Below are positions 17,477 through 25,426 of a stretch of 64,000 nucleotides of DNA, piece by piece (the first letter of the stretch is position 1; every line of letters begins with the position of its first letter). The DNA comes from Nitrososphaeria archaeon (lineage in GTDB: Archaea > Thermoproteota > Nitrososphaeria > Conexivisphaerales > DTJL01). Position numbers and translations under genes: made by a program. The stretch spans positions 1-64,000 of the forward strand of contig JARVJU010000008.1 of the NCBI GenBank assembly GCA_029775965.1, given 5' to 3'. Below the pieces are notes generated by a model, which was given only the letters and a program-made list of their open reading frames with translations, was not told the DNA's origin and did no database searches.

Positions 17477-17998
17477 ATGCCGATTATGGAAGTGCTCGGA
17501 AAGAGGCCTACGATACATCCGTCTGCCTACATAGCCAAGACTGCTTGGATAATAGGAGATGTAAAGATAGCCTCTGGCGTAAGCATATGGTTCAATTCTG
17601 TACTAAGGGCTGAGGGTGTCTCCATAAGCATAGGCAGCGACAGCAACGTAAGAGACGGTTCACTGATACATCCTGATAGCATTTCTACAGTAATAGGAGA
17701 AAGAGTGAGCATAGGCCACGGTTGTAGGGTGGAAGGTGTATACATAGCAGATGAGGTTCTTATAGGGTCTGGAGCAATAGTGCTAGAGGGGGCTAGAATA
17801 GGGAGAGGAAGTCTGATATCTGCTGGCTCGGTTCTCCCTGCGGGGTCTGATATTCCAGAATTCAGCTTGGTAATGGGAAATCCTGCGAGGATAGTAGGTA
17901 GAACTGACAGCAGGCATAAAAGGGCTGTTCAGGAAGCATGGAACGCATATTCTGAACTAGCAAATTCATACAGGGTATCGAGAATCATATCTGAATAA
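17477..17998 (+). CDS. Gamma-class carbonic anhydrase-like left-handed beta-helix protein
   Basis: The 173-residue protein shows hexapeptide repeats of the left-handed beta-helix and the gamma-CA framework: IGDVKIASGVSIWFNSVLRAE with the conserved Arg, NVRDGSLIHPD with the first zinc His, and SIGHGCRVEG with the second. The third zinc His, normally five residues after the second (as in GHxxxxHGC), is Glu here. Hydration of CO2 is therefore uncertain; the site may bind metal with His/His/Glu or have another role. Length is usual for family members without the Cam insertion. The gene starts leaderless behind a TATA box and is followed by the helicase 3 bases on. Confidence 0.85.
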   Translation: MPIMEVLGKRPTIHPSAYIAKTAWIIGDVKIASGVSIWFNSVLRAEGVSISIGSDSNVRDGSLIHPDSISTVIGERVSIGHGCRVEGVYIADEVLIGSGAIVLEGARIGRGSLISAGSVLPAGSDIPEFSLVMGNPARIVGRTDSRHKRAVQEAWNAYSELANSYRVSRIISE

Positions 17999-18001
17999 AA
18001 G

Positions 18002-20902
18002 GTGATCGGGATGCAGGCAAGAGGTGCATTTGCCCTTTTTTCCAATGAAGTTCAGTCTGTACTTGGGTCGCTATCTATCAGAGAACCCACACCTCCACAG
18101 CAGGCAGCTATCCCTGCTATCTATGAAGGCCAAAATGTCCTCTTGGCTAGCCCTACAGGATCTGGAAAGACGGAGGCAGCTATTCTACCCATAATAGATA
18201 GGCTTGTGAGAGAAAAAAGGGAATCAAACTTGGGAATAAAGGCCCTTTATATCTCTCCTCTTAGAGCTCTCAATAGAGACCTCTTAGACAGACTTGAGAA
18301 GGTGTGTAAACAGCTTGACATAAAACTATCTGTTAGGCATGGAGACACATCTTTGCAGGAAAGGAGGGTTCAAAGCCTTTCACCCCCCGATATAATGATA
18401 ACTACCCCTGAAACCTTGCAGGTTCTGCTCGTATCCAGACGGATAAGAAGTTACTTGTCTACTCTGAGATGGGTTATAGTTGATGAAATTCATGAGCTTG
18501 CTTCTGATAAGCGAGGAACACAACTTTCTGTATGCTTGGAGAGGCTTGCACAGGTAAGCAAGGAGGAGTTTCAGAGAATAGGTCTTTCAGCTACCATAGG
18601 AAATCCTGAGCTGCTTGCTTCTTTTCTGGTTGGAGTTAACAGAAGCTGCAAAGTGATAAAAGTAAGCCCCTCCAAAGCATTTGAATACACTGTAAAGTAT
18701 CCGAAGCAGCAGGATGAGGATAAAAGGTATGCAGAGAAAATGCTAACTTTTCCTTCAGTAGCATCAAGAGTTAGACTCGTAGCCTCTTTAATAAAGCAGG
18801 GTCCGGCTATAGTCTTCACAAATACAAGGTCTGAGGCAGAGATCCTTGCAAGCAGGCTAAGGCTTCTGGAGCCAGATATAAGAATAGCAGTTCACCATGG
18901 GAGCCTATCCAGAGGCAGTCGGTCGAAGGCTGAAGAGAGTCTTAAGAGTGGAAATCTTAAGGCAATAGTTTCAACAAGCAGCCTAGAGATGGGGATAGAT
19001 GTAGGCATACTGAACATAATAGTGCAGTACGGCTCACCTAGGCAGGTAACAAGGCTAGTTCAAAGGGCAGGAAGAAGCGGTCACACTCTAGCTAGGGTAA
19101 GCAGATGCGTTATAGTGACGCAGGATTCAGATGATACCTTTGAAGCAGGTGTAATAAGCAGATTTGCGTTGAAAGAGATGTACGAAGATACGGAGCTTTA
19201 CAACAAACCTTATGATGTACTAGTTCAGCAGCTGGCTGGGCTTCTCATAGAAAGAAGAAGCTGGAAGATTGAAGATATTTACAGTTTGATCAAAAGGGCA
19301 TATCCCTACAAAGATCTTGAAAAGATAGAGTTCGAGAGAGTACTGGACTTCATGCAGTCAATAAGGCCAAAAATAGCAAACTATAGAGAAGGAATACTGT
19401 CAAGGCCTTTTGATAACAAAAATCTGTACGAATATTATTTTCAGAATCTTTCGATGATTCCGGAGACCAGACAATATCCTGTAGTATGCGGAGATGAGCT
19501 TGTGGGGAGCCTTGATGAAGAGTTCGTAGCCAAGGAGGGAGATATAGGCAAGAAATTCATTCTAGGCGGCAGTCCTTGGAAGATAGAGCAAGTCTTTGAA
19601 GGGAAAGTCTTCGTAAGAAGGGAGAAGGACGCTCTGGGTGCGATACCAACATGGGTTGGTGAAGAGATTCCAGTGCCAGCAGAGGTCGCCATGGAAGTTG
19701 GTAGAATAAGGGGGGAGCTTGCGAGTATGTCCATCTCTTCGCTCGGCAAAGAATTTGAAGTTAACAAAGAAAAAAGAGTTGAAACTGGAAAAATAGCTGA
19801 ATTTGCAGCTCAGTACAATATGGATAAAGATTCCATGACTCTTGCTGCAAAGGAAATCATAATGCACAAAGAATTATCAATTCCTGTGCCCAGTGATAAG
19901 TTTGTTACTGTGGAGAGAGCTAAGGATCTGGTAATAATACATACACATAGGGGATTAAGGGTGAACAGGACCGTTTCAAGGCTTCTATCTGCTATTCTTT
20001 CGATTGAAAGAAAGATAGTAGCAAGCGAAGACCCATACAGAGTAATACTGGAAGGGAAGGGGTTGACGGCTCTTGAAACTGCAGATGAGCTGAAAAATTT
20101 AGCAAGCAAGGATATAGAGGCAATACTGAAAAATTCGTCTGAGGAATCTGGGCTTTTTAGAATAAGATTCATGCATGTAGCTAGGAAGATGGGTGTACTA
20201 GAAAAGGATGCAGACCTTACAAGCAACCTGCTCGACAAGGTACTCCAAGCTTATAAAAGGACAGTTGTGTTTGATGAGGCCTGGAAGACCTTTGCCCATG
20301 AAGACATAGATATACGTGGAACAAGCAGATTCATATCTGATATATCTTCAGGCGTCATAAAGATAGAGGTTATCGAAGGGTTGAAAGAACCTACCCCAAT
20401 TGCAATGATAGGTCTTGAAGAGATGATGAGAAAAGGGGAAGTGATGGACCCAAACAGGTTAAAGAGATTAGCTATAGAATCTGCAAAGGCAAGGTCCTTG
20501 GGTAATACTATCAGCTTGGTTTGCACATCATGCTGGAAATACTCTGAAGACGTATACCCTGCGGAATTAAAAGACAAGCCAAAATGCCCGTTCTGTGCTT
20601 CTGAGAAGCTGGCATCTTTAGAAATCGATACAGAAGAGTTAGACAGCTTAATGAGAAGGATGAGAATAGGTTCAGGATTAACAGATAGGCAGAAGAAGCT
20701 TCTGAGAAAAGCCAAGAGCAGCGCCGAGATTAATCAAAGATACGGTATACTTGGTATTGTTGCTCAGAGGTTCGATATAAACAACGATGAGATTAGGCGC
20801 ATTCTAGATGCTCATGCAAGTGCAGATACATCGTTCTTTGCTGAACTAGTAGAATCTGAGAGGAAAAACATAATTAAGAGATTCATCAGGAAGGCTGACT
20901 AG
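18002..20902 (+). CDS. Lhr-type DEAD/DEAH superfamily 2 helicase with C-terminal zinc ribbon
   Basis: The 966-residue protein is a large helicase-related (Lhr) ATPase acting on DNA or DNA-RNA hybrids. RecA-1 carries Walker A SPTGSGKTEAA, VDEIHELASDKRG (motif II, DEIH) and LSATIGNPE (motif III); RecA-2 has STSSLEMGIDVG and QRAGRSGHT (motifs V and VI). The long C-terminal part corresponds to the winged-helix and Lhr core domains. Near residues 840-870 a CTSC...CPFC pair forms a zinc ribbon, followed by a helical tail. The start is a GTG (GTGATCGGG) closely spaced after the carbonic anhydrase gene; the ATG three codons later is possible. Its 3' end overlaps the KITE gene of the convergent SMC operon by 17 bases. 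Confidence 0.9.
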   Translation: MIGMQARGAFALFSNEVQSVLGSLSIREPTPPQQAAIPAIYEGQNVLLASPTGSGKTEAAILPIIDRLVREKRESNLGIKALYISPLRALNRDLLDRLEKVCKQLDIKLSVRHGDTSLQERRVQSLSPPDIMITTPETLQVLLVSRRIRSYLSTLRWVIVDEIHELASDKRGTQLSVCLERLAQVSKEEFQRIGLSATIGNPELLASFLVGVNRSCKVIKVSPSKAFEYTVKYPKQQDEDKRYAEKMLTFPSVASRVRLVASLIKQGPAIVFTNTRSEAEILASRLRLLEPDIRIAVHHGSLSRGSRSKAEESLKSGNLKAIVSTSSLEMGIDVGILNIIVQYGSPRQVTRLVQRAGRSGHTLARVSRCVIVTQDSDDTFEAGVISRFALKEMYEDTELYNKPYDVLVQQLAGLLIERRSWKIEDIYSLIKRAYPYKDLEKIEFERVLDFMQSIRPKIANYREGILSRPFDNKNLYEYYFQNLSMIPETRQYPVVCGDELVGSLDEEFVAKEGDIGKKFILGGSPWKIEQVFEGKVFVRREKDALGAIPTWVGEEIPVPAEVAMEVGRIRGELASMSISSLGKEFEVNKEKRVETGKIAEFAAQYNMDKDSMTLAAKEIIMHKELSIPVPSDKFVTVERAKDLVIIHTHRGLRVNRTVSRLLSAILSIERKIVASEDPYRVILEGKGLTALETADELKNLASKDIEAILKNSSEESGLFRIRFMHVARKMGVLEKDADLTSNLLDKVLQAYKRTVVFDEAWKTFAHEDIDIRGTSRFISDISSGVIKIEVIEGLKEPTPIAMIGLEEMMRKGEVMDPNRLKRLAIESAKARSLGNTISLVCTSCWKYSEDVYPAELKDKPKCPFCASEKLASLEIDTEELDSLMRRMRIGSGLTDRQKKLLRKAKSSAEINQRYGILGIVAQRFDINNDEIRRILDAHASADTSFFAELVESERKNIIKRFIRKAD

Positions 20903-21437
20903 CCTCTTTACCTGCTTTGGAGAGAATAGAGGTTAGAAGCTCATCTCTATCAACTTCAACCTTGCTTCTCCAGCCTATCTTAATATAGCCTGCATCCTCC
21001 TCTATATAGCCAAGTCTTGTCAGCTTTGCTATAATCTGTTTGATCCTCCATCCTGGAAGTTTCTCAAGTAAAAGACTTTCAATCGCTTTCTTACTCTCCA
21101 TTGTGCCTTTAACATAGAGCTGCGACAGTATAATAGCAAGCGAAGCTGCCTCCTCGATTCTCATCCATCCTATACCTTCCTTTTCTCCTATCGCATCCTT
21201 GGACACAAAAACATACCTGGCTTTGTCCATGTCATCCTTCTGTTCTTCATCCGGAACTACAACAAGCTTCAGGTTGGCTTCGTCTGCCATAATAGAAACT
21301 ATCTTTAATATTTCCTGGTAGTTCTTGCCAGCTAGTCTTTTCAGCTCCCATCCTTTGCATCCAGGCTGGCTGTGCCTTTGAACAAGCAGATAAGAAAAGA
21401 GCTTTTTTGCCTTTCCTTTTAGTTCTTCTTCCTCCAA
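20886..21437 (-). CDS. KITE protein resembling Nse3/MAGE (SMC partner)
   Basis: The 183-residue protein looks like a tandem winged-helix KITE subunit. An N-terminal helical domain (about 1-60) is followed by ARYVFVSKD (73-81) and ASLAIILSQLYVKGTMESKKAIESLL (about 98-123), which align in order and spacing with the MAGE/Nse3 features YVLVNKL and LLMVILGLIFMxGNxASEEEIWExL. A C-terminal wing (LTRLGYIEEDAGYIKI) follows, as in MAGE domains. KITE proteins bind the kleisin and DNA in SMC complexes. The TTG start has AGGTGA exactly six bases upstream. The gene is third in the operon SMC, kleisin, KITE. The homology is read by eye and remote; a generic winged-helix protein is the alternative. Confidence 0.6.
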   Translation of the reverse strand: MEEEELKGKAKKLFSYLLVQRHSQPGCKGWELKRLAGKNYQEILKIVSIMADEANLKLVVVPDEEQKDDMDKARYVFVSKDAIGEKEGIGWMRIEEAASLAIILSQLYVKGTMESKKAIESLLLEKLPGWRIKQIIAKLTRLGYIEEDAGYIKIGWRSKVEVDRDELLTSILSKAGKEASQPS

Positions 21438-21447
21438 ACATTTTCAC

Positions 21448-22155
21448 CTAAAGTACCACGGCAACAGAGTTATCAGGTATGCCTGAAGATTGAACGATGA
21501 CATACTTGGATGTAGAGGGGTCGTATCTTATGCTTATAACGCCTGATGAGCAGAGGTACGATACCAGAAATGCTCTTTTCACCCTTTCTTTTCCATCATT
21601 TCCCAATACATCTTCATACAAGATGGGTCCATTAGAAACCTTTTCCTTCAGCCAAGATGCAAAGCTCTGCAACTCTTTTTCTATATCATCTGTTAAAAGT
21701 TCAAATTCTTCTAGACCTATCTGCAGCTCGGGTATGGCTTCTAGCGATTCTTTCTTCCCCCATGCTGTCAATTCTATCCAGTAATCAGCAGCCCTTTTCA
21801 ATCTTCTCGAATCTATCTGCCTCACTGAAGCAGGTAGATGTACTGAACTCATGAAAGCCCGAGATAGAGATTCAATATCGGAAGACCTTATTTTGTCCAG
21901 AAGCATGTATGGATCTACCTGTACTCTGCTGAACTGATAGCTTAGCCAATCATTCTGATGGGAGACTATCTTGCTGACAGCATTTACAGCAGCAGCATCC
22001 AGTATCAATTCGTCTCCGCTTAACTTGTCATAACCATGTCTTAACCTGCTGAGAACACCTTTTACATCTACCTCAAAGGGGTCTGCACCACTTTTCTTCA
22101 GCTCATCAGGCAGAGCTGCTATCCTTCTTCTGTATTCCTTTTCTTCTTTAGACAG
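21448..22155 (-). CDS. Nse4-like kleisin (SMC-bridging subunit)
   Basis: The track starts this gene at a TTG (22008), but the frame stays open upstream to 22155, where AGGTGA lies six bases before a CTG codon. That start gives 235 residues overlapping the SMC gene by 8 bases. The added N-terminus resembles the Nse4 start: EYRRRIAALPDEL, then GVLSRLRHGYDKLSGDELILDAAAVNAVSKIV, which recalls the eukaryotic pattern of an LFxxVxxTREAxLDAxxLxxxS stretch. VDPYMLLDKI parallels FDxDEFVEKL. The C-terminus (ERVKRAFLVSYLCSSGVISIRYD) resembles the Nse4 winged helix. A kleisin would close the ring between the two SMC heads. The assignment is inference from motif order and operon context. Confidence 0.55.
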   Translation of the reverse strand: MSKEEKEYRRRIAALPDELKKSGADPFEVDVKGVLSRLRHGYDKLSGDELILDAAAVNAVSKIVSHQNDWLSYQFSRVQVDPYMLLDKIRSSDIESLSRAFMSSVHLPASVRQIDSRRLKRAADYWIELTAWGKKESLEAIPELQIGLEEFELLTDDIEKELQSFASWLKEKVSNGPILYEDVLGNDGKERVKRAFLVSYLCSSGVISIRYDPSTSKYVIVQSSGIPDNSVAVVL

Positions 22156-22175
22156 CTCTTTTCACCTGCTTTAAC
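22147..22175 (-). promoter_or_regulatory. Ribosome binding site favouring a CTG start for the kleisin
   Basis: On the minus strand the end of the SMC gene reads AGGTGA, six bases (AAAGAG), then CTG. The KITE gene next in the operon has the same AGGTGA followed by six bases and then TTG. Between this CTG and the TTG proposed by the track, 49 codons are open and contain no ATG, GTG or TTG, yet look conserved. CTG is therefore the best initiation site, although it is an unusual start codon. Confidence 0.5.
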
Positions 22176-24046
22176 ACTGATGCTGATGAAACTTTATGGA
22201 CCATAATGTAGTTAGCAGTAGAATCGTATACCTCAGGTTCCACAGGCGTTATGACCAGATACTGCGAATTATTCTGCTGTCTAAACATCTCATACACAAT
22301 CTTCATAAAAGCTTGCCTGTTCAGCCTATCCATATGCACATCCATCTCGTCCACTGCGCGGAAGGGTGATACAACAAGTCCCTGCAACGCAAGGAGAAAG
22401 GCCGCAACTGAACTGCTCCTCTCACCACCACTCTGCGTAACAGGATCAAGTTTGACAAGCTGGTCACTCCTAAAAGAGACAAAGAGCTCAAGACCGGCTT
22501 CTATTGGATTATCTTCATTAACAATCATTACCTTACCATTTCCGTTTATCATAGAGAGAACTTTTGTATATCGTTCGTTTATTTCTTTTATCAGTTCCTT
22601 TAGCTTGCTCCTCCAAACGCTGAATCTCTCTTCAACCTCTTTCATGGTTGCTCTTTTGTTTTCATCCAGCTCTTTAAGCTTAGATGACAGCTCATCTATT
22701 CTTACTCTGTAATCATTGTAGAGCTTTTCCACTTCTTCTGGAACAGTTCCAAGCTCTTTCAGCTGAAGCTCTATCAGTTTCTGCTCTGCCTGTATTTCAG
22801 CAAGCTGTCTTGGAGAATACGATATCTGGCCAAGTCGATTCGCTTCCTCTTTTACGGTCTGCAGTTCATTTTCTATCTCTGCCTTTTGCCTTTTTATACG
22901 CCTTTCCTCGCTTTTCATCTCGCCTATTCTGTATTCTAAGACAGCATTCTCCCTGCTCTTTTCGATCAACTCTTTAAGAGAATTCTCCAGCTCTCCTATC
23001 GCCTCTGAGACCATTCGATCAAGCGCAAATGTTGATTCTTCATTAATTTGCAGTTCTTTCTTTAAATCCTCTAGCTTATGATGCACTTCATCTGGTATGC
23101 TTGATCCTTTAACTGTTAAAATATTCTCTATCTTAGGTATCATACTGAGCCTTTCCCTCTTTCTTTCAGTCTCTATCATCTTTGCCAAATTGTCATTGTA
23201 CAAAGAGTGAGATGTTGCAGCCTTATTTTTCGCCTCTTCAAATCTTGATTCAAGTGATGATATATCATCTCCAAGCCTTTTCAGCTTATCATCTATTAGC
23301 GTCAAAGAGCTGTTTATTTTTGCAACCTTGCTCCACGCTTCTTCAACCCTCAGCATATCCAGGTTGCTCCGAAGTTCTTTTATCTTGAGGAGCTTTTCGT
23401 ACTCGCCCTGCCATTTTGTGAGTGCAATGTTAGCTTGCTCCAGCTCTTTCCTCCTCTCCTCTTCTTCAGACTTTATCTTTTCAAGTCTTTCCTTGGCTTC
23501 AAGGAGACTTCTTCTGTAGCTTGATAATCCTACAGCATCTTCAACCATACTCAGCTTTTCCTGAGCAGGTACAGCACTAAAAGAATCTCCAATTCCTTGA
23601 TGCATAATTATGAGCATGTTGTCAGGGTTGAGCCCAAGCTTCATCAGAGTCTCAGTAACCTCAGACTTGTTCGCTTCCTTGAAATCAATCTCAAACCAGT
23701 ATGCACCATCTTTCCTTATGTACCTTGAAAGATGGATAAGATCAGACCGAAATGGCAAAGGCCTTTTACCGTTCCTTATAGAATTGTCCAGTAGCAACGT
23801 TACTCTTGCAATCTCCTTGCCTCTCTTCACAAGGTCGCTCAATCTCCTTGACCTCTCTGTGTAGGCCTGCCCTAAGGCAACAGAAATGGCAAGGAGTATG
23901 CTTGATTTACCCGATCCGTTGGGACCAAGGATAACATTAAGACCAGGCTTAAGCGGCAGCCTGCCATAGTCATAGCTCATGAAGTTCTCAAGTATCACTT
24001 CCCTTATGAATGGCCTTCGATCTTCAGTCTGAACAGGCACGGTCAA
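22148..24046 (-). CDS. SMC-type ATPase with Smc5/6-like head, half-size
   Basis: The 632-residue protein has split ATPase halves around a coiled coil. Walker A GPNGSGKSS is at 41-49, preceded by ENFMSYDYGRLPLKPGLNVIL as in Smc5/6. The C-terminal head has signature QSGGERSSS (about 538), then SPFRAVDEMDVHMDRLNRQ (Walker B/D-loop), and ends with SQYLVITP. These match eukaryotic Smc6/Smc5 (SGGERS, FRxxDExDVxMD, NR, QxxxITP) rather than prokaryotic SMC (LSGGEKAL, DEVDAALD) or Rad50. The central 330 residues are Glu/Lys-rich coil; neither an SMC hinge nor a CxxC zinc hook was seen. It would act on chromosomal DNA with the two downstream proteins. The TTG start is tentative; a GTG lies six bases in. 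Confidence 0.8.
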   Translation of the reverse strand: MTVPVQTEDRRPFIREVILENFMSYDYGRLPLKPGLNVILGPNGSGKSSILLAISVALGQAYTERSRRLSDLVKRGKEIARVTLLLDNSIRNGKRPLPFRSDLIHLSRYIRKDGAYWFEIDFKEANKSEVTETLMKLGLNPDNMLIIMHQGIGDSFSAVPAQEKLSMVEDAVGLSSYRRSLLEAKERLEKIKSEEEERRKELEQANIALTKWQGEYEKLLKIKELRSNLDMLRVEEAWSKVAKINSSLTLIDDKLKRLGDDISSLESRFEEAKNKAATSHSLYNDNLAKMIETERKRERLSMIPKIENILTVKGSSIPDEVHHKLEDLKKELQINEESTFALDRMVSEAIGELENSLKELIEKSRENAVLEYRIGEMKSEERRIKRQKAEIENELQTVKEEANRLGQISYSPRQLAEIQAEQKLIELQLKELGTVPEEVEKLYNDYRVRIDELSSKLKELDENKRATMKEVEERFSVWRSKLKELIKEINERYTKVLSMINGNGKVMIVNEDNPIEAGLELFVSFRSDQLVKLDPVTQSGGERSSSVAAFLLALQGLVVSPFRAVDEMDVHMDRLNRQAFMKIVYEMFRQQNNSQYLVITPVEPEVYDSTANYIMVHKVSSASVLKQVKRAV

Positions 24047-24085
24047 GGCATTATAATATGTACCTTTAAAGAGTTCTCAGTTTTA

Positions 24086-24364
24086 CTAACGCATCAGCCT
24101 TGCCATAGCTCTGTTTGTAAACCTGTATAATCTGAACTGGAATATCAAGAAAGAAAGGACAAGAAATGACACTGCTACACTGACACTTGCAAGCAGTACA
24201 AATGCACTTGCAATTGATACTATAACGGCCCTCTTAATGAATAGCTGTGACTTTGCCGAGTACTTTACTGACGATGCTACAGCGCGCAGCACTATGATCT
24301 GCCTGCTCACCTTCTCTCGCCATCCGTCGATTCTTCTCATTACACCAGAAGTCTTTATTCTCAA
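24086..24364 (-). CDS. Small basic membrane protein upstream of the SMC operon
   Basis: The 92-residue protein has a basic N-terminal half (MRRIDGWREKVSRQ) and one long or two short hydrophobic segments between residues 45 and 75 (AVIVSIASAFVLLASVSVAVSFLVLSFLIF), ending in a basic tail RLYRFTNRAMARLMR. No family is recognised. It ends 39 bases before the start of the SMC-type gene on the same strand and could be the first gene of that transcript, possibly anchoring the complex to the membrane (speculation). The start is a TTG; an ATG at the ninth codon is an alternative. A TATA-like TTTATTA and a palindrome lie upstream. Confidence 0.55.
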   Translation of the reverse strand: MRIKTSGVMRRIDGWREKVSRQIIVLRAVASSVKYSAKSQLFIKRAVIVSIASAFVLLASVSVAVSFLVLSFLIFQFRLYRFTNRAMARLMR

Positions 24365-24374
24365 TTCGGCGCGC

Positions 24375-24395
24375 TACTATGTTATGAACATAGTA
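24375..24395. promoter_or_regulatory. Palindrome TACTATGTT-ATG-AACATAGTA, candidate operator
   Basis: Two perfect 9-base arms are separated by 3 bases. The site lies between a TATA-like element (about 24396-24402) and the start at 24364, that is, over the probable transcription start of the gene preceding the SMC operon. A dimeric regulator bound here would block transcription. Confidence 0.45.
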
Positions 24396-24445
24396 ATAAA
24401 CTAGTTGCACTATATCTCAAATTTCCTAGTGCTAGGACTATCGCT

Positions 24446-25405
24446 TTAAGCTATATCAGAATCATGTAATATATGAATGAATTCATCAAGCTCCTCTTTC
24501 GTAGGGCTGCCCCTTGTCTCATGCTTTGTTGCCTTGTATGCACCTGCGTAGTTTGCTCTCTCCAAAGCCGATACATCATCCATTCCTTCAGCTATGGATG
24601 CTGCAAAACATCCGATAAAAGCATCTCCGCATCCTACTGTGTTCACAACGGCGAACCCTGCTTCCCCCAGTTTTATACCTCTGGCTACATATGACTTCCC
24701 TTTTTCAAAAAGTACCGCTCCATCCTCCCCCATTGTCACTATTAGCCTCAAGGAGTTTGAATTCGCAGCAAGGGTAAAGAAGCCCTTCTCGGGATCAGTC
24801 TTACCTGTCAACTTAAAGAGCTCTTCTTCGTTCAAAACTAAATAGCTTGTTAGACCAAGCAGTTGCATTACCTGCTCTGGAGATATCAGTGTCCTTACAC
24901 CAGGGGCCCATATCACCTTCTTCCCTTTGGCCTTTTCAAACAGAGATTTTGTGTATGGAATCGGAGGGTCCATAGCAACCAAGATAGTTGCTTCTTCAAC
25001 CAATTCAGATATTACTTTGTTTTGCAATAACTTATCGTTCAAAGATGCATTTGCACCAAAGTGAGTGTAAATTTTATTTTTTCCAGTTGCATCTACAAGT
25101 ATGTGAGCCTGACCAGATTCCATGTTATTGGCTATAAATATACCTCTGGTATCAACACCCTCATGCTCAAATATCTTGAGGTGTAATCTTCCTATCTCGT
25201 CATCTCCCAATGAGCCAAGTATTCCGCATCTATTTTTGCCTAGCAGCCTTGCAGATGCAACAGCTACGTTAGCAGCTTTACCTCCAGGAACTCTTGTAAT
25301 TCTTTCCACAGGCATCTCCATAGCAGAACATTCTATTTCTTTAACGAAAAGATTAGTATCCCAGTTGATAGCTCCTGTTGTCAGAATATCTACCATACCT
25401 ATCAA
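24446..25405 (-). CDS. PfkB-family carbohydrate/nucleoside kinase
   Basis: The 319-residue ribokinase-fold enzyme transfers phosphate from ATP to a sugar or nucleoside hydroxyl. The PfkB signature 1 region is seen as RVPGGKAANVAVASARLLG, and signature 2 as NTVGCGDAFIGCFAASIAEG with the catalytic Asp. The sugar-contacting ITTGAINWDTN strand and VLNEEELFKLTG are also typical. The substrate (ribose, fructose, adenosine or another) cannot be read. Length is typical. The gene lies 21 bases downstream of the LutB-like gene on the same strand, so it may be part of that transcript. Confidence 0.87.
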   Translation of the reverse strand: MIGMVDILTTGAINWDTNLFVKEIECSAMEMPVERITRVPGGKAANVAVASARLLGKNRCGILGSLGDDEIGRLHLKIFEHEGVDTRGIFIANNMESGQAHILVDATGKNKIYTHFGANASLNDKLLQNKVISELVEEATILVAMDPPIPYTKSLFEKAKGKKVIWAPGVRTLISPEQVMQLLGLTSYLVLNEEELFKLTGKTDPEKGFFTLAANSNSLRLIVTMGEDGAVLFEKGKSYVARGIKLGEAGFAVVNTVGCGDAFIGCFAASIAEGMDDVSALERANYAGAYKATKHETRGSPTKEELDEFIHILHDSDIA

Positions 25406-25426
25406 CCAGTAGCTAGATGATTTTAA

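Noticed and set aside
21247-21447. 66-residue ORF starting at an ATG four bases after the AGGTGA of the KITE gene
   Set aside because: Frame lacks conserved features; the TTG at six bases spacing opens the longer frame with winged-helix character.
22251-23864. Several plus-strand ORFs (Ser/Leu-rich) across the SMC-type gene
   Set aside because: Antisense shadows of a Glu/Lys-rich coiled-coil gene; their composition is the expected complement.
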